Positions 17,713-27,097 of a stretch of DNA of 64,000 bases are shown piece after piece. The position numbers were made by a program, and so were the translations under genes. Position 1 is the first letter of the stretch. Each line of letters starts with the position of its first letter. The DNA is taken from the NCBI GenBank assembly GCA_049426725.1, contig JBMSYN010000002.1, positions 115,681 through 179,680 on the forward strand, in the 5' to 3' direction. Source of the DNA: UBA961 sp049426725 (GTDB lineage: Bacteria > Bacteroidota > Ignavibacteria > Kapaibacteriales > UBA961). A model generated the notes under the pieces. That model ran no database searches. It saw only the letters and a program-made list of their open reading frames with translations, and was not told the DNA's origin.

Positions 17713-20700
17713 ATGAACCGCATGAAACGACTTTTAAGACTTATAGGATACACCATTGTATCTCTATTGGTCTTGGCGGACACTGGTTCCAATGTAAAGG
17801 CTCAAACCTATTGTATACCGCTAACCTCATATGGTTGCGCAGGTTTTGGTGACTTTATCGCTGGTTTTGCATTTGCCAACCTTTCCAATTTGAACAGTGG
17901 TTGTACAAGTTTGAATGGGAATTCATATTCCTATTTCAATGCATTGGCTCCTGCTCAAGTAATGGCAGGTCAGACATACAGCTTTACTCATGTAAACAAT
18001 CCTAGCTATGCTCATAATGTTGCTATATGGATTGACTACAATCAAAATGGAACATTTGAATCCACAGAACGTGTATGGGGTACCACATCTCCAGTTCCTA
18101 CAAATTTTACAACAAATGGTACTATCACCATTCCAACTACTGCATTACCCGGTGTTACGAGATTGAGAATCCGTTCTCAAGACGGACCAGTTATTAATGA
18201 TCCTTGTGCTTCATTTACTTACACGGAAGCTGAAGATTATAATGTTTCCATTCTAAGTGGTTCAGTAACAAATGCTTGGCCTGGTGGAGCAAATTTTCCT
18301 GGTATTACTGCAAATTCAGTCGTATTGGAAGTAGGTCAAACTTTCGATGGTTCTAGCGCTGCATTTCCAAAGCCATCTGTGCGTATTGAGCGTCTTAATG
18401 TTACCAATTTCTCACAGCGATTTACATATGAAATTCAGGCATTGAATGTTGCCGGTGTAACTGCCGGTACAGTCATGTATGAAATGCGTGACCCTGCAAA
18501 TCCTACTTCAAAAACGATTCCTGTAGCTCCAGGTACTACACAAATTACCTATGCAGCAGAAGCAGCTTCAGGTATTATGGCATCAGGATCAAATGGAACA
18601 TTTACAACAGTAGGTGCAATAGGTGGTACTTATAAAGTAGTGATTAAGCATGAACTGCTTAATTCAGGTAATGTCATTTCCACCCAGAATTTAGAATATC
18701 CATTTAACATTGCAGTTAATCGTGACATCTCAGTGTCAAGTATCGAATCACCACTTCCTTCAAGAAGACAAGCATATATCGGTTCCGTACCTATCCGTGT
18801 TCGTTTCATGAATGTTGGTTTGAGAGCGGTTACTCGTTATAAAGCGTATTATGAAATCAGAAATTCTATTACACAAGCTCTCATCAAATCTGATAGTGTT
18901 GAGCGTAGTACAGATCAAGGTGGTGGATTGCCCACTGGTGGTATCGTGACATCTGCTATTGACGAAGTTTTATTCCCATCAACATTTGCTCCTGCAACAC
19001 CAGATTCTTTCTGTATAGTTGCAAAAGCAAGATTGCTTGAAACTGATGATTCGCAGTTTGCAGTTGATCAGCAAACCGGAAATGATAGATTTCCTGCTAC
19101 AGATTGCGGTTATAAATTCCGTATGTGGTATTTAACTGATTTTGAAGCACGTTCACTCATCAATCCATCTTCAGGGACTGTATATTATACAGGTCGTCCT
19201 ATCAAGCCTATTGCAGTTATTGCTAATAATGGTTTGAATGTTGATGAAATTCCTGTACAAATGACAGCCAGACTTAATGGCAATATCATTGCACAGTCAA
19301 CTGTAAATGTTGAAGTTCCAAGCGGTTCATACAATATCTTCCCAGCTTATTTTGAAGAGTTTACACCTTCAACAACTGGCAACCTCGAGATTTGTATTGA
19401 AACATTTGCATCAGGTGATCAGTATGCACCTAACAACAAGAGCTGCTATACATTTACAATCAATGAAAGATTGAATGGCACATACACAATTGGTACAGTA
19501 CCAAAACCTGGTGTGCAGAACTTCACAACATTGAAAGCAGCTGTAGATGCATTGTATGCTCGCGGTGTGTCGGGTCCTGTTAAATTCCTGTTCACAGATG
19601 CTTTCTATTCAATTTCAGGTTCTAATCCAAATGAGCCTGCGCTTGATTTGACATCAAATATTATTGGTGTTGGTCCAACTTCACCTGTTTCGTTCTCTCC
19701 TGATCCAACATCAGTCGGACTTCTACGCGCAGGTGTAACAATTCAATTGAACAGCCCCAATGGCGTTGGTATTCAATTTGGTCAATCATCTTCACCTTGG
19801 AATCCTAATGCAGTATTCCGTGAATTTTCCACAAAAGCAAATGCTAACTATCCTGGTTATATCACATTTGATGGTGGATCACAAAAGTCTCTCCGCTTGA
19901 GACTCAAAACACCTGCCAATAGAAGAGCAGTAGTTTATTTCGGTAACAGAACTTACAATACAACAATCAAGAATTGCTTGATTGAAATGGATCCATCAAC
20001 ACCTGAAACAGAATTCTGGTCAACAATTCCAAGAGTTGCGATCGATCAGTCAAATCTATTGTTCTTGAGAGATTCCAATGCAACGGTATTTCCAGCTCAA
20101 TTCTTTAGTGCAGGTATTGTTCAAAGAAATCTACCTCCTGCCGATCAGTTCGGACAAAACCGTTTGGGATTGGATACAGTATTGGTAGAGAATAATATTA
20201 CATATCGTGGTAATAAAGAAAACAAGATTCAAAACAATGAAATCACCGGTTTCGGAATTGGTGTTCTTTCAGTAGGTATCGGCGTATTGAAAGAGCGCAA
20301 CAAACTTGTTCGCTATTATAATTCTGGAACCGAAATTTCTGGAAACATTATTTCTAAAGTAGGTCGTACTGGTGTATTCATTGGTTATGAAGATGGAGCA
20401 AAGATTTCTCGCAATAAGATTTATAATGTTGCTGGAACATTTAATGCATTGTCATCAGCAGCTGCAACAGCACCAAGTACATATGTTTTCGATGAAGTGT
20501 CAGGTATCGAAGCTGGATTGTGGACAGATACCACATCAACCTCGCTTGGTTACAATAATATCAATACTGAAATCAGCTATAATGAAATCAATGATGTACG
20601 TGGTTACTTCCATTCAAGAGGTATTCTCGTTAATCAAAGCCAGAACAATTTCTCACAAACTGGTATCCTTGAGAATGTATTGCAACCAAATGTTCCTGAA

Positions 20701-23508
20701 CGCACAAAAATATTTGGTAATGTGATTTTTGATTTGCGTAGAGGCGTTGTTACTGCTGCTGGTACGATATTTAGAAATTCAGTTATGCATAGAACCGGTA
20801 TTCAGTTGACAACAGATAGAAACTCAGGTTGGACCTCAACACTTGATGCCACTAACTTGAATTCTTTGTTGAATCCACGCTTTGCATTCAACTCAACAAA
20901 AGATGCTCGCAGATACTTTACTCGTGAAGATTTCATTGCAAATAACACAGTATTGATTCAAGATGACTCATTGAGTACGCTTGCTTCTTTTGTACGTGGT
21001 GCTGCAATGGGTATTTCAGTCATCAATGCAGTTAATACAAGAATGATGAATAATGCGGTTGCTGTTACAGCGCCTTTGCATACAGCTTCAATTACTGCTG
21101 GATACCCAAATACTGCATTCTTCCACATTGGCTTGCTTCCAGCATACAATGGTGGTCTTAGATCAAACTTCAATGCAGTATGGCCAGCAGCTTCACCATC
21201 TCCTGGTGTATGGCAACAACAAGGCTCATTTATGAGATTTGTTGAAATCGACACATTGAGCCAAATTCTTCTTGCAAGCTGTAGAGATGAATATCAAACA
21301 AGAGATCAATGGTATAATTGGACTGGACAAGATAATCAGTCATTCGTTGGTAACTTCTTCAATTCAACAACAGATCAATTATTGAGAATTGGAAATGAGC
21401 CAGTAGTTCGTTTGCGTCAAGCATCAAGAATTGGTTCAATGCTCAATAATGCAGGTACAAATCTTACAGAAGTACCGAATGATATTGATGGTGATACTAG
21501 AGGTTCAGCAGGTAATCGCTACGATATCGGTGCTGATGAATATGATGCAATACCATATCTAAACGATGTTGAAGTTATGGCAATCGTTGCTCCTAGAGCT
21601 TATAGAAGTGGTACATGTTCATATCCAGGCGGAGTTTTCTCTGATGTTGAATATATAACTGCAGATACAAGTTCAGTTCCTGTAATGGTTCGAGTAAGAA
21701 ACAATAGCACATTGAGTCAAACAATTAATTTGACTGGTTCAATTGCAATGGAAGATGCTGCAACTAGTGGAAATCCAACACCAACCTATGGTATACCTTC
21801 AACAATCAACACAGTTTCGGTTACCATTTCCGGTGGTGAAACCCGTGATGTTATGCTTGGAAGAGTAAATCTTCAAACATTGCGTCAACTTGGAACAGGT
21901 TATACTACACCTTCTTGGATGAGTCAAGCCGTAGAATCTACAATGCGTCCGAATGTTACTCCACGCTATCTCTTTAGAGCATTTGTGGCAACATTCAATA
22001 GCGATGAAAATAGATTCAATGATACTACACAAGCTGAATCAAGATTCTATATTCGTCAAGCAAGCGCAACTAAATTCCTAGTATCCGCTGAGTTTACAGG
22101 TTATCCTCATACAACAACACCTCCAAGCACAACAGGTTTTGTACCTTCAGCTATTGCTCGTTTGAACTCAGACAGTTTGAGAGTAGCTCTTGATACCCTT
22201 GGATTCTTTAGTGATCCATTGAATAATCCTAATAATAGACCATTCCGTTATGACATTTTTGACAGATCAGGATGGGAAGCAAAAACATTTGACTATACAC
22301 CTTATAAGATGTTGCTTTGGTCAAATGACAATGCCGGTCTACTCAGAACAGAGCGCGATCAAATACGTAAATACCTTGCATCAGGTACACAACAAACAAA
22401 GAAAAACCTCATTATTGCATCAGAAGCAATTGTTGGAAACCATATTGGTTTGAATGCAACTAATGATCAATTCTTTGTTCGTGAACAATTACGTGCAAAT
22501 GTATCAACTACAAATGCAGGTGCAGTTCAATCAACACCATTTGCATCAGGTTATACTCCTTCTGTAGTTACAAATGGTCAATCATTCATTGATGGAGTTT
22601 TTGTACAGCGTGGAATTCCAGAACTTGTAAGAGCTACAGGTTTTGTAAATACAACATGGACAGATCCAAATCCAAGACCATCCATGATGAAGATTTATAC
22701 TGACATGAATTCAAAAGGATTTGCTCGTCAAGCCTTTAGATATAGAAGTATTGATGCTGCAGTTGCTGTGAAAGATAGTACTATGGGTATTACAACTACA
22801 TCACCAACTACAAATGTTATCTTCTATGGTATGGACTGGAGACATGTTGCAAAGAATGGTCCTCGCACAGGTCTTGAGCGCCTCCTTCGTGCTTCATTCG
22901 ATCATGTTCAATTCAATGAAGGTCGTGTAACACCTGTAGAATTGGTTGCATTCGATGCTCGTCGCACAGGTTCAGCAGTTGCTCTTGATTGGGCAACAGC
23001 ATCTGAACAAAACAGCGGCTGGTATGAAGTCGAAAGAGCAGTTGCAACTGGAAATGAACTCGCATTTGAAAGAATCGAGACAATTCCAGCAGCTGGAAAT
23101 AGCACAACACGTCGTGAATACAATGCAGTTGATAACAATGTTCGCAACGGTGCAACATATGTTTATCGTCTCCGCATGGTAGATCGTGATGGTACATTTG
23201 AATACAGTGATGAAGTTGCAGTTGTTATTGGCGACAATTCGAACAATGCAGTTTCAATCAGCGAAGCTAGACCAAATCCTGTATCAGGAGTTGCTAACTT
23301 CGAATATACAATCAATACAACTGGTTCTGTTCGTGTTGAACTTACAGACATGATTGGTCGCGTTGTTTCAACAATCTTTGAAGGCAATGTATCAGCAGGT
23401 ACACATGGTCTTGAAGTTTCTGCTGAAAGCCTCGCAGCCGGTATGTATCAGATCGTTATCAAGTCAGGTGATAATGTAGCAACTCGCTCCTTGCAAGTTG
23501 TGAAGTAA
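17713..23508 (+). CDS. Giant secreted GEVED/beta-helix protein with T9SS sorting domain
   Basis: A protein of 1931 residues. A signal peptide is followed by a GEVED domain (about residues 35-180: VAIWIDYNQNGTFES, then EAEDYNVSI). Next are several Ig-like modules. A right-handed parallel beta-helix follows at about residues 600-1280, with repeated short turns such as ITGFGIGV and EISYNEIND, and a GADEY motif after it. Further Ig-like modules come next, then a ThuA-like region (YKMLLWSNDNAGLLR, NVIFYGMDWRHV). The T9SS type A CTD starts at ARPNPVSG and ends RSLQVVK. It is probably a surface adhesin, polysaccharide-binding or matrix protein; this is inference. It is monocistronic with a strong terminator. 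Confidence 0.88.
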   Translation: MNRMKRLLRLIGYTIVSLLVLADTGSNVKAQTYCIPLTSYGCAGFGDFIAGFAFANLSNLNSGCTSLNGNSYSYFNALAPAQVMAGQTYSFTHVNNPSYAHNVAIWIDYNQNGTFESTERVWGTTSPVPTNFTTNGTITIPTTALPGVTRLRIRSQDGPVINDPCASFTYTEAEDYNVSILSGSVTNAWPGGANFPGITANSVVLEVGQTFDGSSAAFPKPSVRIERLNVTNFSQRFTYEIQALNVAGVTAGTVMYEMRDPANPTSKTIPVAPGTTQITYAAEAASGIMASGSNGTFTTVGAIGGTYKVVIKHELLNSGNVISTQNLEYPFNIAVNRDISVSSIESPLPSRRQAYIGSVPIRVRFMNVGLRAVTRYKAYYEIRNSITQALIKSDSVERSTDQGGGLPTGGIVTSAIDEVLFPSTFAPATPDSFCIVAKARLLETDDSQFAVDQQTGNDRFPATDCGYKFRMWYLTDFEARSLINPSSGTVYYTGRPIKPIAVIANNGLNVDEIPVQMTARLNGNIIAQSTVNVEVPSGSYNIFPAYFEEFTPSTTGNLEICIETFASGDQYAPNNKSCYTFTINERLNGTYTIGTVPKPGVQNFTTLKAAVDALYARGVSGPVKFLFTDAFYSISGSNPNEPALDLTSNIIGVGPTSPVSFSPDPTSVGLLRAGVTIQLNSPNGVGIQFGQSSSPWNPNAVFREFSTKANANYPGYITFDGGSQKSLRLRLKTPANRRAVVYFGNRTYNTTIKNCLIEMDPSTPETEFWSTIPRVAIDQSNLLFLRDSNATVFPAQFFSAGIVQRNLPPADQFGQNRLGLDTVLVENNITYRGNKENKIQNNEITGFGIGVLSVGIGVLKERNKLVRYYNSGTEISGNIISKVGRTGVFIGYEDGAKISRNKIYNVAGTFNALSSAAATAPSTYVFDEVSGIEAGLWTDTTSTSLGYNNINTEISYNEINDVRGYFHSRGILVNQSQNNFSQTGILENVLQPNVPERTKIFGNVIFDLRRGVVTAAGTIFRNSVMHRTGIQLTTDRNSGWTSTLDATNLNSLLNPRFAFNSTKDARRYFTREDFIANNTVLIQDDSLSTLASFVRGAAMGISVINAVNTRMMNNAVAVTAPLHTASITAGYPNTAFFHIGLLPAYNGGLRSNFNAVWPAASPSPGVWQQQGSFMRFVEIDTLSQILLASCRDEYQTRDQWYNWTGQDNQSFVGNFFNSTTDQLLRIGNEPVVRLRQASRIGSMLNNAGTNLTEVPNDIDGDTRGSAGNRYDIGADEYDAIPYLNDVEVMAIVAPRAYRSGTCSYPGGVFSDVEYITADTSSVPVMVRVRNNSTLSQTINLTGSIAMEDAATSGNPTPTYGIPSTINTVSVTISGGETRDVMLGRVNLQTLRQLGTGYTTPSWMSQAVESTMRPNVTPRYLFRAFVATFNSDENRFNDTTQAESRFYIRQASATKFLVSAEFTGYPHTTTPPSTTGFVPSAIARLNSDSLRVALDTLGFFSDPLNNPNNRPFRYDIFDRSGWEAKTFDYTPYKMLLWSNDNAGLLRTERDQIRKYLASGTQQTKKNLIIASEAIVGNHIGLNATNDQFFVREQLRANVSTTNAGAVQSTPFASGYTPSVVTNGQSFIDGVFVQRGIPELVRATGFVNTTWTDPNPRPSMMKIYTDMNSKGFARQAFRYRSIDAAVAVKDSTMGITTTSPTTNVIFYGMDWRHVAKNGPRTGLERLLRASFDHVQFNEGRVTPVELVAFDARRTGSAVALDWATASEQNSGWYEVERAVATGNELAFERIETIPAAGNSTTRREYNAVDNNVRNGATYVYRLRMVDRDGTFEYSDEVAVVIGDNSNNAVSISEARPNPVSGVANFEYTINTTGSVRVELTDMIGRVVSTIFEGNVSAGTHGLEVSAESLAAGMYQIVIKSGDNVATRSLQVVK

Positions 23509-23531
23509 TCTCCAACTATAAATGACATAAG

Positions 23532-23564
23532 CCCCTCAGAGTTTTTCTCTGAGGGGTTTTTTTT
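23532..23564 (+). terminator. Rho-independent terminator after the giant T9SS gene
   Basis: A perfect 10-base stem CCCCTCAGAG/CTCTGAGGGG with a five-T loop, followed by eight T. Confidence 0.93.
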
Positions 23565-23589
23565 AGCATAAATAATTCAAGAGAAAAAC

Positions 23590-24255
23590 ATGGAATTATA
23601 TATTGATTCAGCCAATCTTTCGGAAATTCAGCACATTGCAAATACAGGAATTATTAGTGGTGTAACCACAAACCCTACCTTATTGGCAAAAGAAGACCCA
23701 ACATTGGATGTAAAAGAATTGATAAAACATATTCATGCAACTATTGGTGGACATGTTTCTGTTGAAGTGGTATCAACTGATACGAAAGGAATGTTGAAAG
23801 AAGCAGATGAAATTCTTGAGTGGTTTCCTGAAGCAACAATAAAAATTCCCATGATTCCCAATGGTCTTTCTGCAGTAAAAGAATTGTCAAAGCGAGATAT
23901 TCCCACGAATGTCACCTTGATATTTTCGCCTGGACAAGCCTTGGCTGCAAATAATGCCGGTGCAACTTATGTGAGTGTCTTTCTTGGGCGACTTGATGAT
24001 ATTGGAGTTGATGGTGTAGGTGTTGTTAAAGAAACATGCGAGATATGGGATAGACATGGTTTGGAGTCAATGATAATTGCGGCTTCAATCAGACATCCAA
24101 TACATGTTCTGGAATGCGCAAAAGCTGGAGCTGATATTGCAACAGTACCATTCAAGATTCTTCAACAAATCATGAAACATCCTTTGACTGATTCAGGTGT
24201 TGCATCATTCATAGCAGATCATGAAAAAATGATGAGCGCAAAAGGAGGAAAGTAA
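23590..24255 (+). CDS. Transaldolase / fructose-6-phosphate aldolase family
   Basis: A 221-residue small transaldolase (TalC/MipB type). The N-terminal MELYIDSANLSEI, GVTTNPTLL, the Schiff-base lysine in TIKIPM (about residue 84), and NVTLIFSPGQA are as in the family. It either transfers dihydroxyacetone units in the non-oxidative pentose phosphate pathway or cleaves fructose-6-phosphate; sequence alone does not separate these. The size is right for the short form. It begins 26 bases after a terminator and is followed four bases later by the thioredoxin-fold gene, with PaaD after that. Confidence 0.92.
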   Translation: MELYIDSANLSEIQHIANTGIISGVTTNPTLLAKEDPTLDVKELIKHIHATIGGHVSVEVVSTDTKGMLKEADEILEWFPEATIKIPMIPNGLSAVKELSKRDIPTNVTLIFSPGQALAANNAGATYVSVFLGRLDDIGVDGVGVVKETCEIWDRHGLESMIIAASIRHPIHVLECAKAGADIATVPFKILQQIMKHPLTDSGVASFIADHEKMMSAKGGK

Positions 24256-24259
24256 TAGC

Positions 24260-24760
24260 ATGTCTTCACTATTGAGAGTATTGTATTCTTATGTACTTAT
24301 AGGAATGCTTTCAATGTCATTGTTTGCCGGTGGTATAGGACAAAAAATTCCAAGCTTTACAATGGAAGATCAAAATGCAAAAGAAATTCAGTCAAGTTCT
24401 CTGAAAGGGAAACATGTACTGCTGTTTCTGGCAGATCGAGCAGGAAGTAAATTGACGCCTAATTGGACAAAGGTTCTTGAGCCTAAGTATCGAAATAAAG
24501 CAATATTTGTTGCTGTTGCCAATGTTAGCTCGGTTCCATTTTTCTTAAAAAGTTTTATAAGAGGGAAATTCAAAGAAAATTATTCTTATACAGTACTCAT
24601 GGATTGGGATGGAATTCTCTGGGATCATTTCTCTTGTAAGAATGATGTGACAACTGTCGTTCACATTGATCCGCAAGGAATTGCAAAATTCAAAATATCC
24701 GGTACAGGTAGCGAAAAAGAACTTGCTCAATTGCAATCACATTTGGATACTCATTTCTAA
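24260..24760 (+). CDS. Exported thioredoxin-fold-like protein without CXXC
   Basis: A 166-residue protein with an N-terminal hydrophobic segment of about 24 residues (signal peptide or anchor). IPSFTMEDQNAKEI and SLKGKHVLLFLADRAGS follow, a layout like peroxiredoxin/TlpA-type folds, and then VHIDPQGIAKF as in the closing strands of that fold. Neither a CXXC pair nor a resolving cysteine is present, so redox catalysis is unlikely. It resembles YtfJ-like proteins only loosely. The last base overlaps the start of the PaaD gene. The function is not known. Confidence 0.6.
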   Translation: MSSLLRVLYSYVLIGMLSMSLFAGGIGQKIPSFTMEDQNAKEIQSSSLKGKHVLLFLADRAGSKLTPNWTKVLEPKYRNKAIFVAVANVSSVPFFLKSFIRGKFKENYSYTVLMDWDGILWDHFSCKNDVTTVVHIDPQGIAKFKISGTGSEKELAQLQSHLDTHF

Positions 24761-25239
24761 TGACACTTGATACTGACAACATATTAAAAGCGCTAGAAGT
24801 GGTCTGTGATCCTGAAATTCCAACAGTTTCTATTGTAGATCTTGGAATCATTACCGGCATTCAATGCAATGGTAATTCTGTTCATGTAATAATGACACCA
24901 ACATTTGTTGGATGCCCTGCCATTGATGTCATGAAACAAGGCGTTGCCGATGTTCTTCAAACAATCACTGATTCATTTTCGATTGATGTTAATTATGATA
25001 TCCCTTGGGATTCAAACAGGATTTCGGAAAAGGGGAGAAAAGCATTGAAAGATTTTGGATTGGCACCACCGCCAACTTATGATTTAGTTTTGGATTTGCA
25101 AGTATTGCATCAAGTTGCTTGCCCATATTGCAATAGCAAGAACACAGAGATGCAAACTCCTTTTGGACCGACATTATGCAGATCAATTCATTATTGTCAT
25201 TCATGTCTACAAGCTTTTGAACAATTCAAACCAGTATAA
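24760..25239 (+). CDS. PaaD-like protein (MIP18/DUF59 plus zinc ribbon)
   Basis: A 159-residue protein. Residues 5-95 form a MIP18/DUF59 domain (VCDPEIPTVSIVDLG, then TPTFVGCPAI with the conserved cysteine). A C-terminal zinc ribbon follows: CPYC, then CRSIHYCHSC. That pairing is the signature of PaaD, which helps mature the iron centre of phenylacetyl-CoA epoxidase (PaaABCE). No paaABCE gene is in the window, so either they are elsewhere or this protein serves other iron-sulfur targets. It overlaps the preceding gene by one base. A PaaG-type isomerase lies 6 kb away. Confidence 0.85.
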   Translation: MTLDTDNILKALEVVCDPEIPTVSIVDLGIITGIQCNGNSVHVIMTPTFVGCPAIDVMKQGVADVLQTITDSFSIDVNYDIPWDSNRISEKGRKALKDFGLAPPPTYDLVLDLQVLHQVACPYCNSKNTEMQTPFGPTLCRSIHYCHSCLQAFEQFKPV

Positions 25240-25240
25240 A

Positions 25241-25269
25241 AAAAGGGTCTCCAAATGGAGACCCTTTTT
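25241..25269. terminator. Bidirectional terminator between the PaaD gene and the minus-strand membrane protein
   Basis: AAAAGGGTCTCC pairs with GGAGACCCTTTT around AAAT, with A-run and T-run on either side, so it can stop transcripts on both strands. Confidence 0.9.
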
Positions 25270-25288
25270 GCATACTATATGTCTGGAA

Positions 25289-26680
25289 TTAATTCTTTTT
25301 AGCTTGGCTTATCACACCTGAACCGATAGCCTTAAGAACAATATCTCCAATTTCTTTAGCAAGCTCACCACGGATATTCTTTTCATCTGATAGATAATCG
25401 CTCACTGCTTGACTAACTTTCTGCTTAATCATTTCGGAATTACCTTCAACCAAAGCAACTGCAACTTTGTGCATGTCTTTTGAAACATCTTCCAAAGTAT
25501 CAAGTTGATTTCTATTAGCATCTTCCATCTTCTTGAGCATACGATCCATACGCTCTTCTTCTTGTGTATAAAGAAGCGTGAAAGCCATCAATGCAAGCAT
25601 TGATCCTTCAAGGAAGATAGCACCAAGAATAAGTGAAGGACGAGTTGCGGGAATAAACTTCAAACCACGGATACCAATGATGATAATCAAAATCGCCGCA
25701 CCGAAATATGCCAATCCGGTTACGGTGTTGGCATAAGATTCTGTAAAGTGATGTGACATATACAGACGCAATGCTTTGAAGATTGAGAATTGATTCTTTT
25801 CCCATTCCTGACCAGAAATCGTATCATGAATTTCTTGCACAACGAAGTCAGAGAAAAATTCTCTCATGCGCAAGAAAAGCATTTCATTTCTAAACAATAC
25901 AACATCAGTGTTTTCATCAAAAACAGAAGTAAAGCGAATGCTTGTGGAACCTTCATTATTGTCTGTTCTGTCCCAAACTTTTTTGAATGCAATCTCGATT
26001 TTTCTTCTGTCATTTTCAGCCAATTCAGCCAAACGTGCATTTGGTAAAGCAAGGATTTCAACGATATCGTCAGAAAAACCTGTCTGCAAGCGAACTTTTG
26101 ATTTCGCATGGTGAATTTCGCGGCGCACTTTGATCGCCATATATCCCAAGTGTGGTGGTAATACAAAACTAAATAGAATAGATAGTGCAAAACCAAAAAC
26201 CAAAGCCAAAATAGAAAATCCTAATGCAGGCTCGATAACAATTGCCGCTTCCCCCAATTTGGGTGCTTTAAGAATCCACTCGCCTGCAAGCTTTGTGTAG
26301 CCATCGGCAAGTTCAGAGCGGCTAGCATCTGTTAAATCAAAGATATATTCATTGTTGATGACTCCCTTCAAAGGTTTATTTGCACCCTCAACAAATTTAT
26401 CAGCCTCTGCTCCTGCTTCAGAAATCACACCATCAAAACTCACCAATGCTTCATGCTTTACATGTTCCTTATTCGAATGAGCTTTGTATTCACTAAATGA
26501 AATGGTATGTGTAACACCATCCGGTTTGAACAAAAACAATACAGCGCTTCTAACTGCATTGGGTACGACAAATGAATACACACCGACAGAAATCGCAACG
26601 AACATTCCAAGCAATACCATGTAATGCGTTGATGTTTCTTTGTAATCGTTGTGTCCACCATGCTTTTTGTCTTCTGACAT
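25289..26680 (-). CDS. Uncharacterised multi-pass membrane protein with C-terminal coiled coil
   Basis: A 463-residue protein I do not recognise. Hydrophobic segments lie at about residues 20-42, 150-185 (one or two helices) and 315-380 (two helices). A domain of about 100 residues rich in charged residues separates the first two. A cytosolic-looking region of about 130 residues (RREIHHAKSK to MSHHFTESY) comes next. The last 80 residues are a coiled coil beginning EEERMDRMLKKMEDA. It has a histidine/lysine-rich soluble start. It has its own TTTG-N20-TATTTTG promoter and is monocistronic. No motif points to a catalytic role; a scaffold or sensor is possible, but that is only a guess. Confidence 0.75.
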   Translation of the reverse strand: MSEDKKHGGHNDYKETSTHYMVLLGMFVAISVGVYSFVVPNAVRSAVLFLFKPDGVTHTISFSEYKAHSNKEHVKHEALVSFDGVISEAGAEADKFVEGANKPLKGVINNEYIFDLTDASRSELADGYTKLAGEWILKAPKLGEAAIVIEPALGFSILALVFGFALSILFSFVLPPHLGYMAIKVRREIHHAKSKVRLQTGFSDDIVEILALPNARLAELAENDRRKIEIAFKKVWDRTDNNEGSTSIRFTSVFDENTDVVLFRNEMLFLRMREFFSDFVVQEIHDTISGQEWEKNQFSIFKALRLYMSHHFTESYANTVTGLAYFGAAILIIIIGIRGLKFIPATRPSLILGAIFLEGSMLALMAFTLLYTQEEERMDRMLKKMEDANRNQLDTLEDVSKDMHKVAVALVEGNSEMIKQKVSQAVSDYLSDEKNIRGELAKEIGDIVLKAIGSGVISQAKKN

Positions 26681-26744
26681 GGCAAAGGCTCCTTCAAGAA
26701 AGGTTTATGGTTATAAATTCTATAATTTTCAACAAAATGGAATG

Positions 26745-26775
26745 CAAAATACGCACCAAATTGCCTTTTTCCAAA
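26745..26775 (-). promoter_or_regulatory. Promoter of the 463-residue membrane protein
   Basis: On the minus strand TTTG (26772-26775), 20 bases, TATTTTG (26745-26751). The expected transcript start is about 60 bases before the start codon. Confidence 0.6.
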
Positions 26776-26810
26776 GTTATTCACAAAGAAATAACGGCAA
26801 TAAGTAGTCT

Positions 26811-26841
26811 TTTGGCGGAGGAACTGCATTTGAGTAATTTG
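26811..26841 (+). promoter_or_regulatory. Promoter of the lysine aminotransferase leader
   Basis: TTTG at 26811-26814, 20 bases, TAATTTG at 26835-26841. The expected start near 26848 lies about 250 bases before the lysine aminotransferase start codon. Confidence 0.6.
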
Positions 26842-26847
26842 TTGCCA

Positions 26848-27097
26848 TGAGAAACAGAACACTTTCTGCAAATTCCCTCCTTTCCGAGGGTGGTACGATT
26901 CGGGGAAATTCCTTTGAATCTTGTTTTGCTTTACGTGATGCTCTACTTGCCATCGTTTTATACTCTTCGATCGTTCCCCTTTGATTCAGTAGTTCTTTGT
27001 ACAAGCAAGGAGAATGAAGTTTCGTCCGAACTTGTTGGTCTACTTATTAGACAATTTTCTACACTACATCCTTACTGAATTCTTGAGGAATATTATT
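26848..27097 (+). promoter_or_regulatory. Long 5' leader of the lysine aminotransferase gene
   Basis: About 250 transcribed bases without a convincing gene. Hairpins are visible: CCCTC/GAGGG near 26877-26892 and GATTC/GAATC near 26898-26921. A 44-codon frame starts at 26847, close to the predicted transcript start. It does not resemble the lysine riboswitch as I know it. Whether it is a regulatory leader, a leader peptide or simply a long untranslated region is open. Confidence 0.35.

Noticed and set aside
22913..23197. Minus-strand frames within the giant T9SS gene
   Set aside because: These are mirror frames of the coding strand with repetitive composition and no family match.
26847..26981. 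44-codon frame at the start of the lat leader
   Set aside because: It starts almost at the predicted transcript start without a ribosome site and has no lysine codons, so a leader-peptide attenuation role is not supported.
26777..27004. 75-codon minus-strand frame (or 58 codons from the ATG at 26953) before the membrane protein gene
   Set aside because: It overlaps the promoter and leader of lat on the other strand, lacks a clear ribosome site and resembles nothing known. I could not exclude a small gene, but support is too thin.
26848..27097. Lysine riboswitch before lat
   Set aside because: The conserved core sequences of the lysine riboswitch are not visible.
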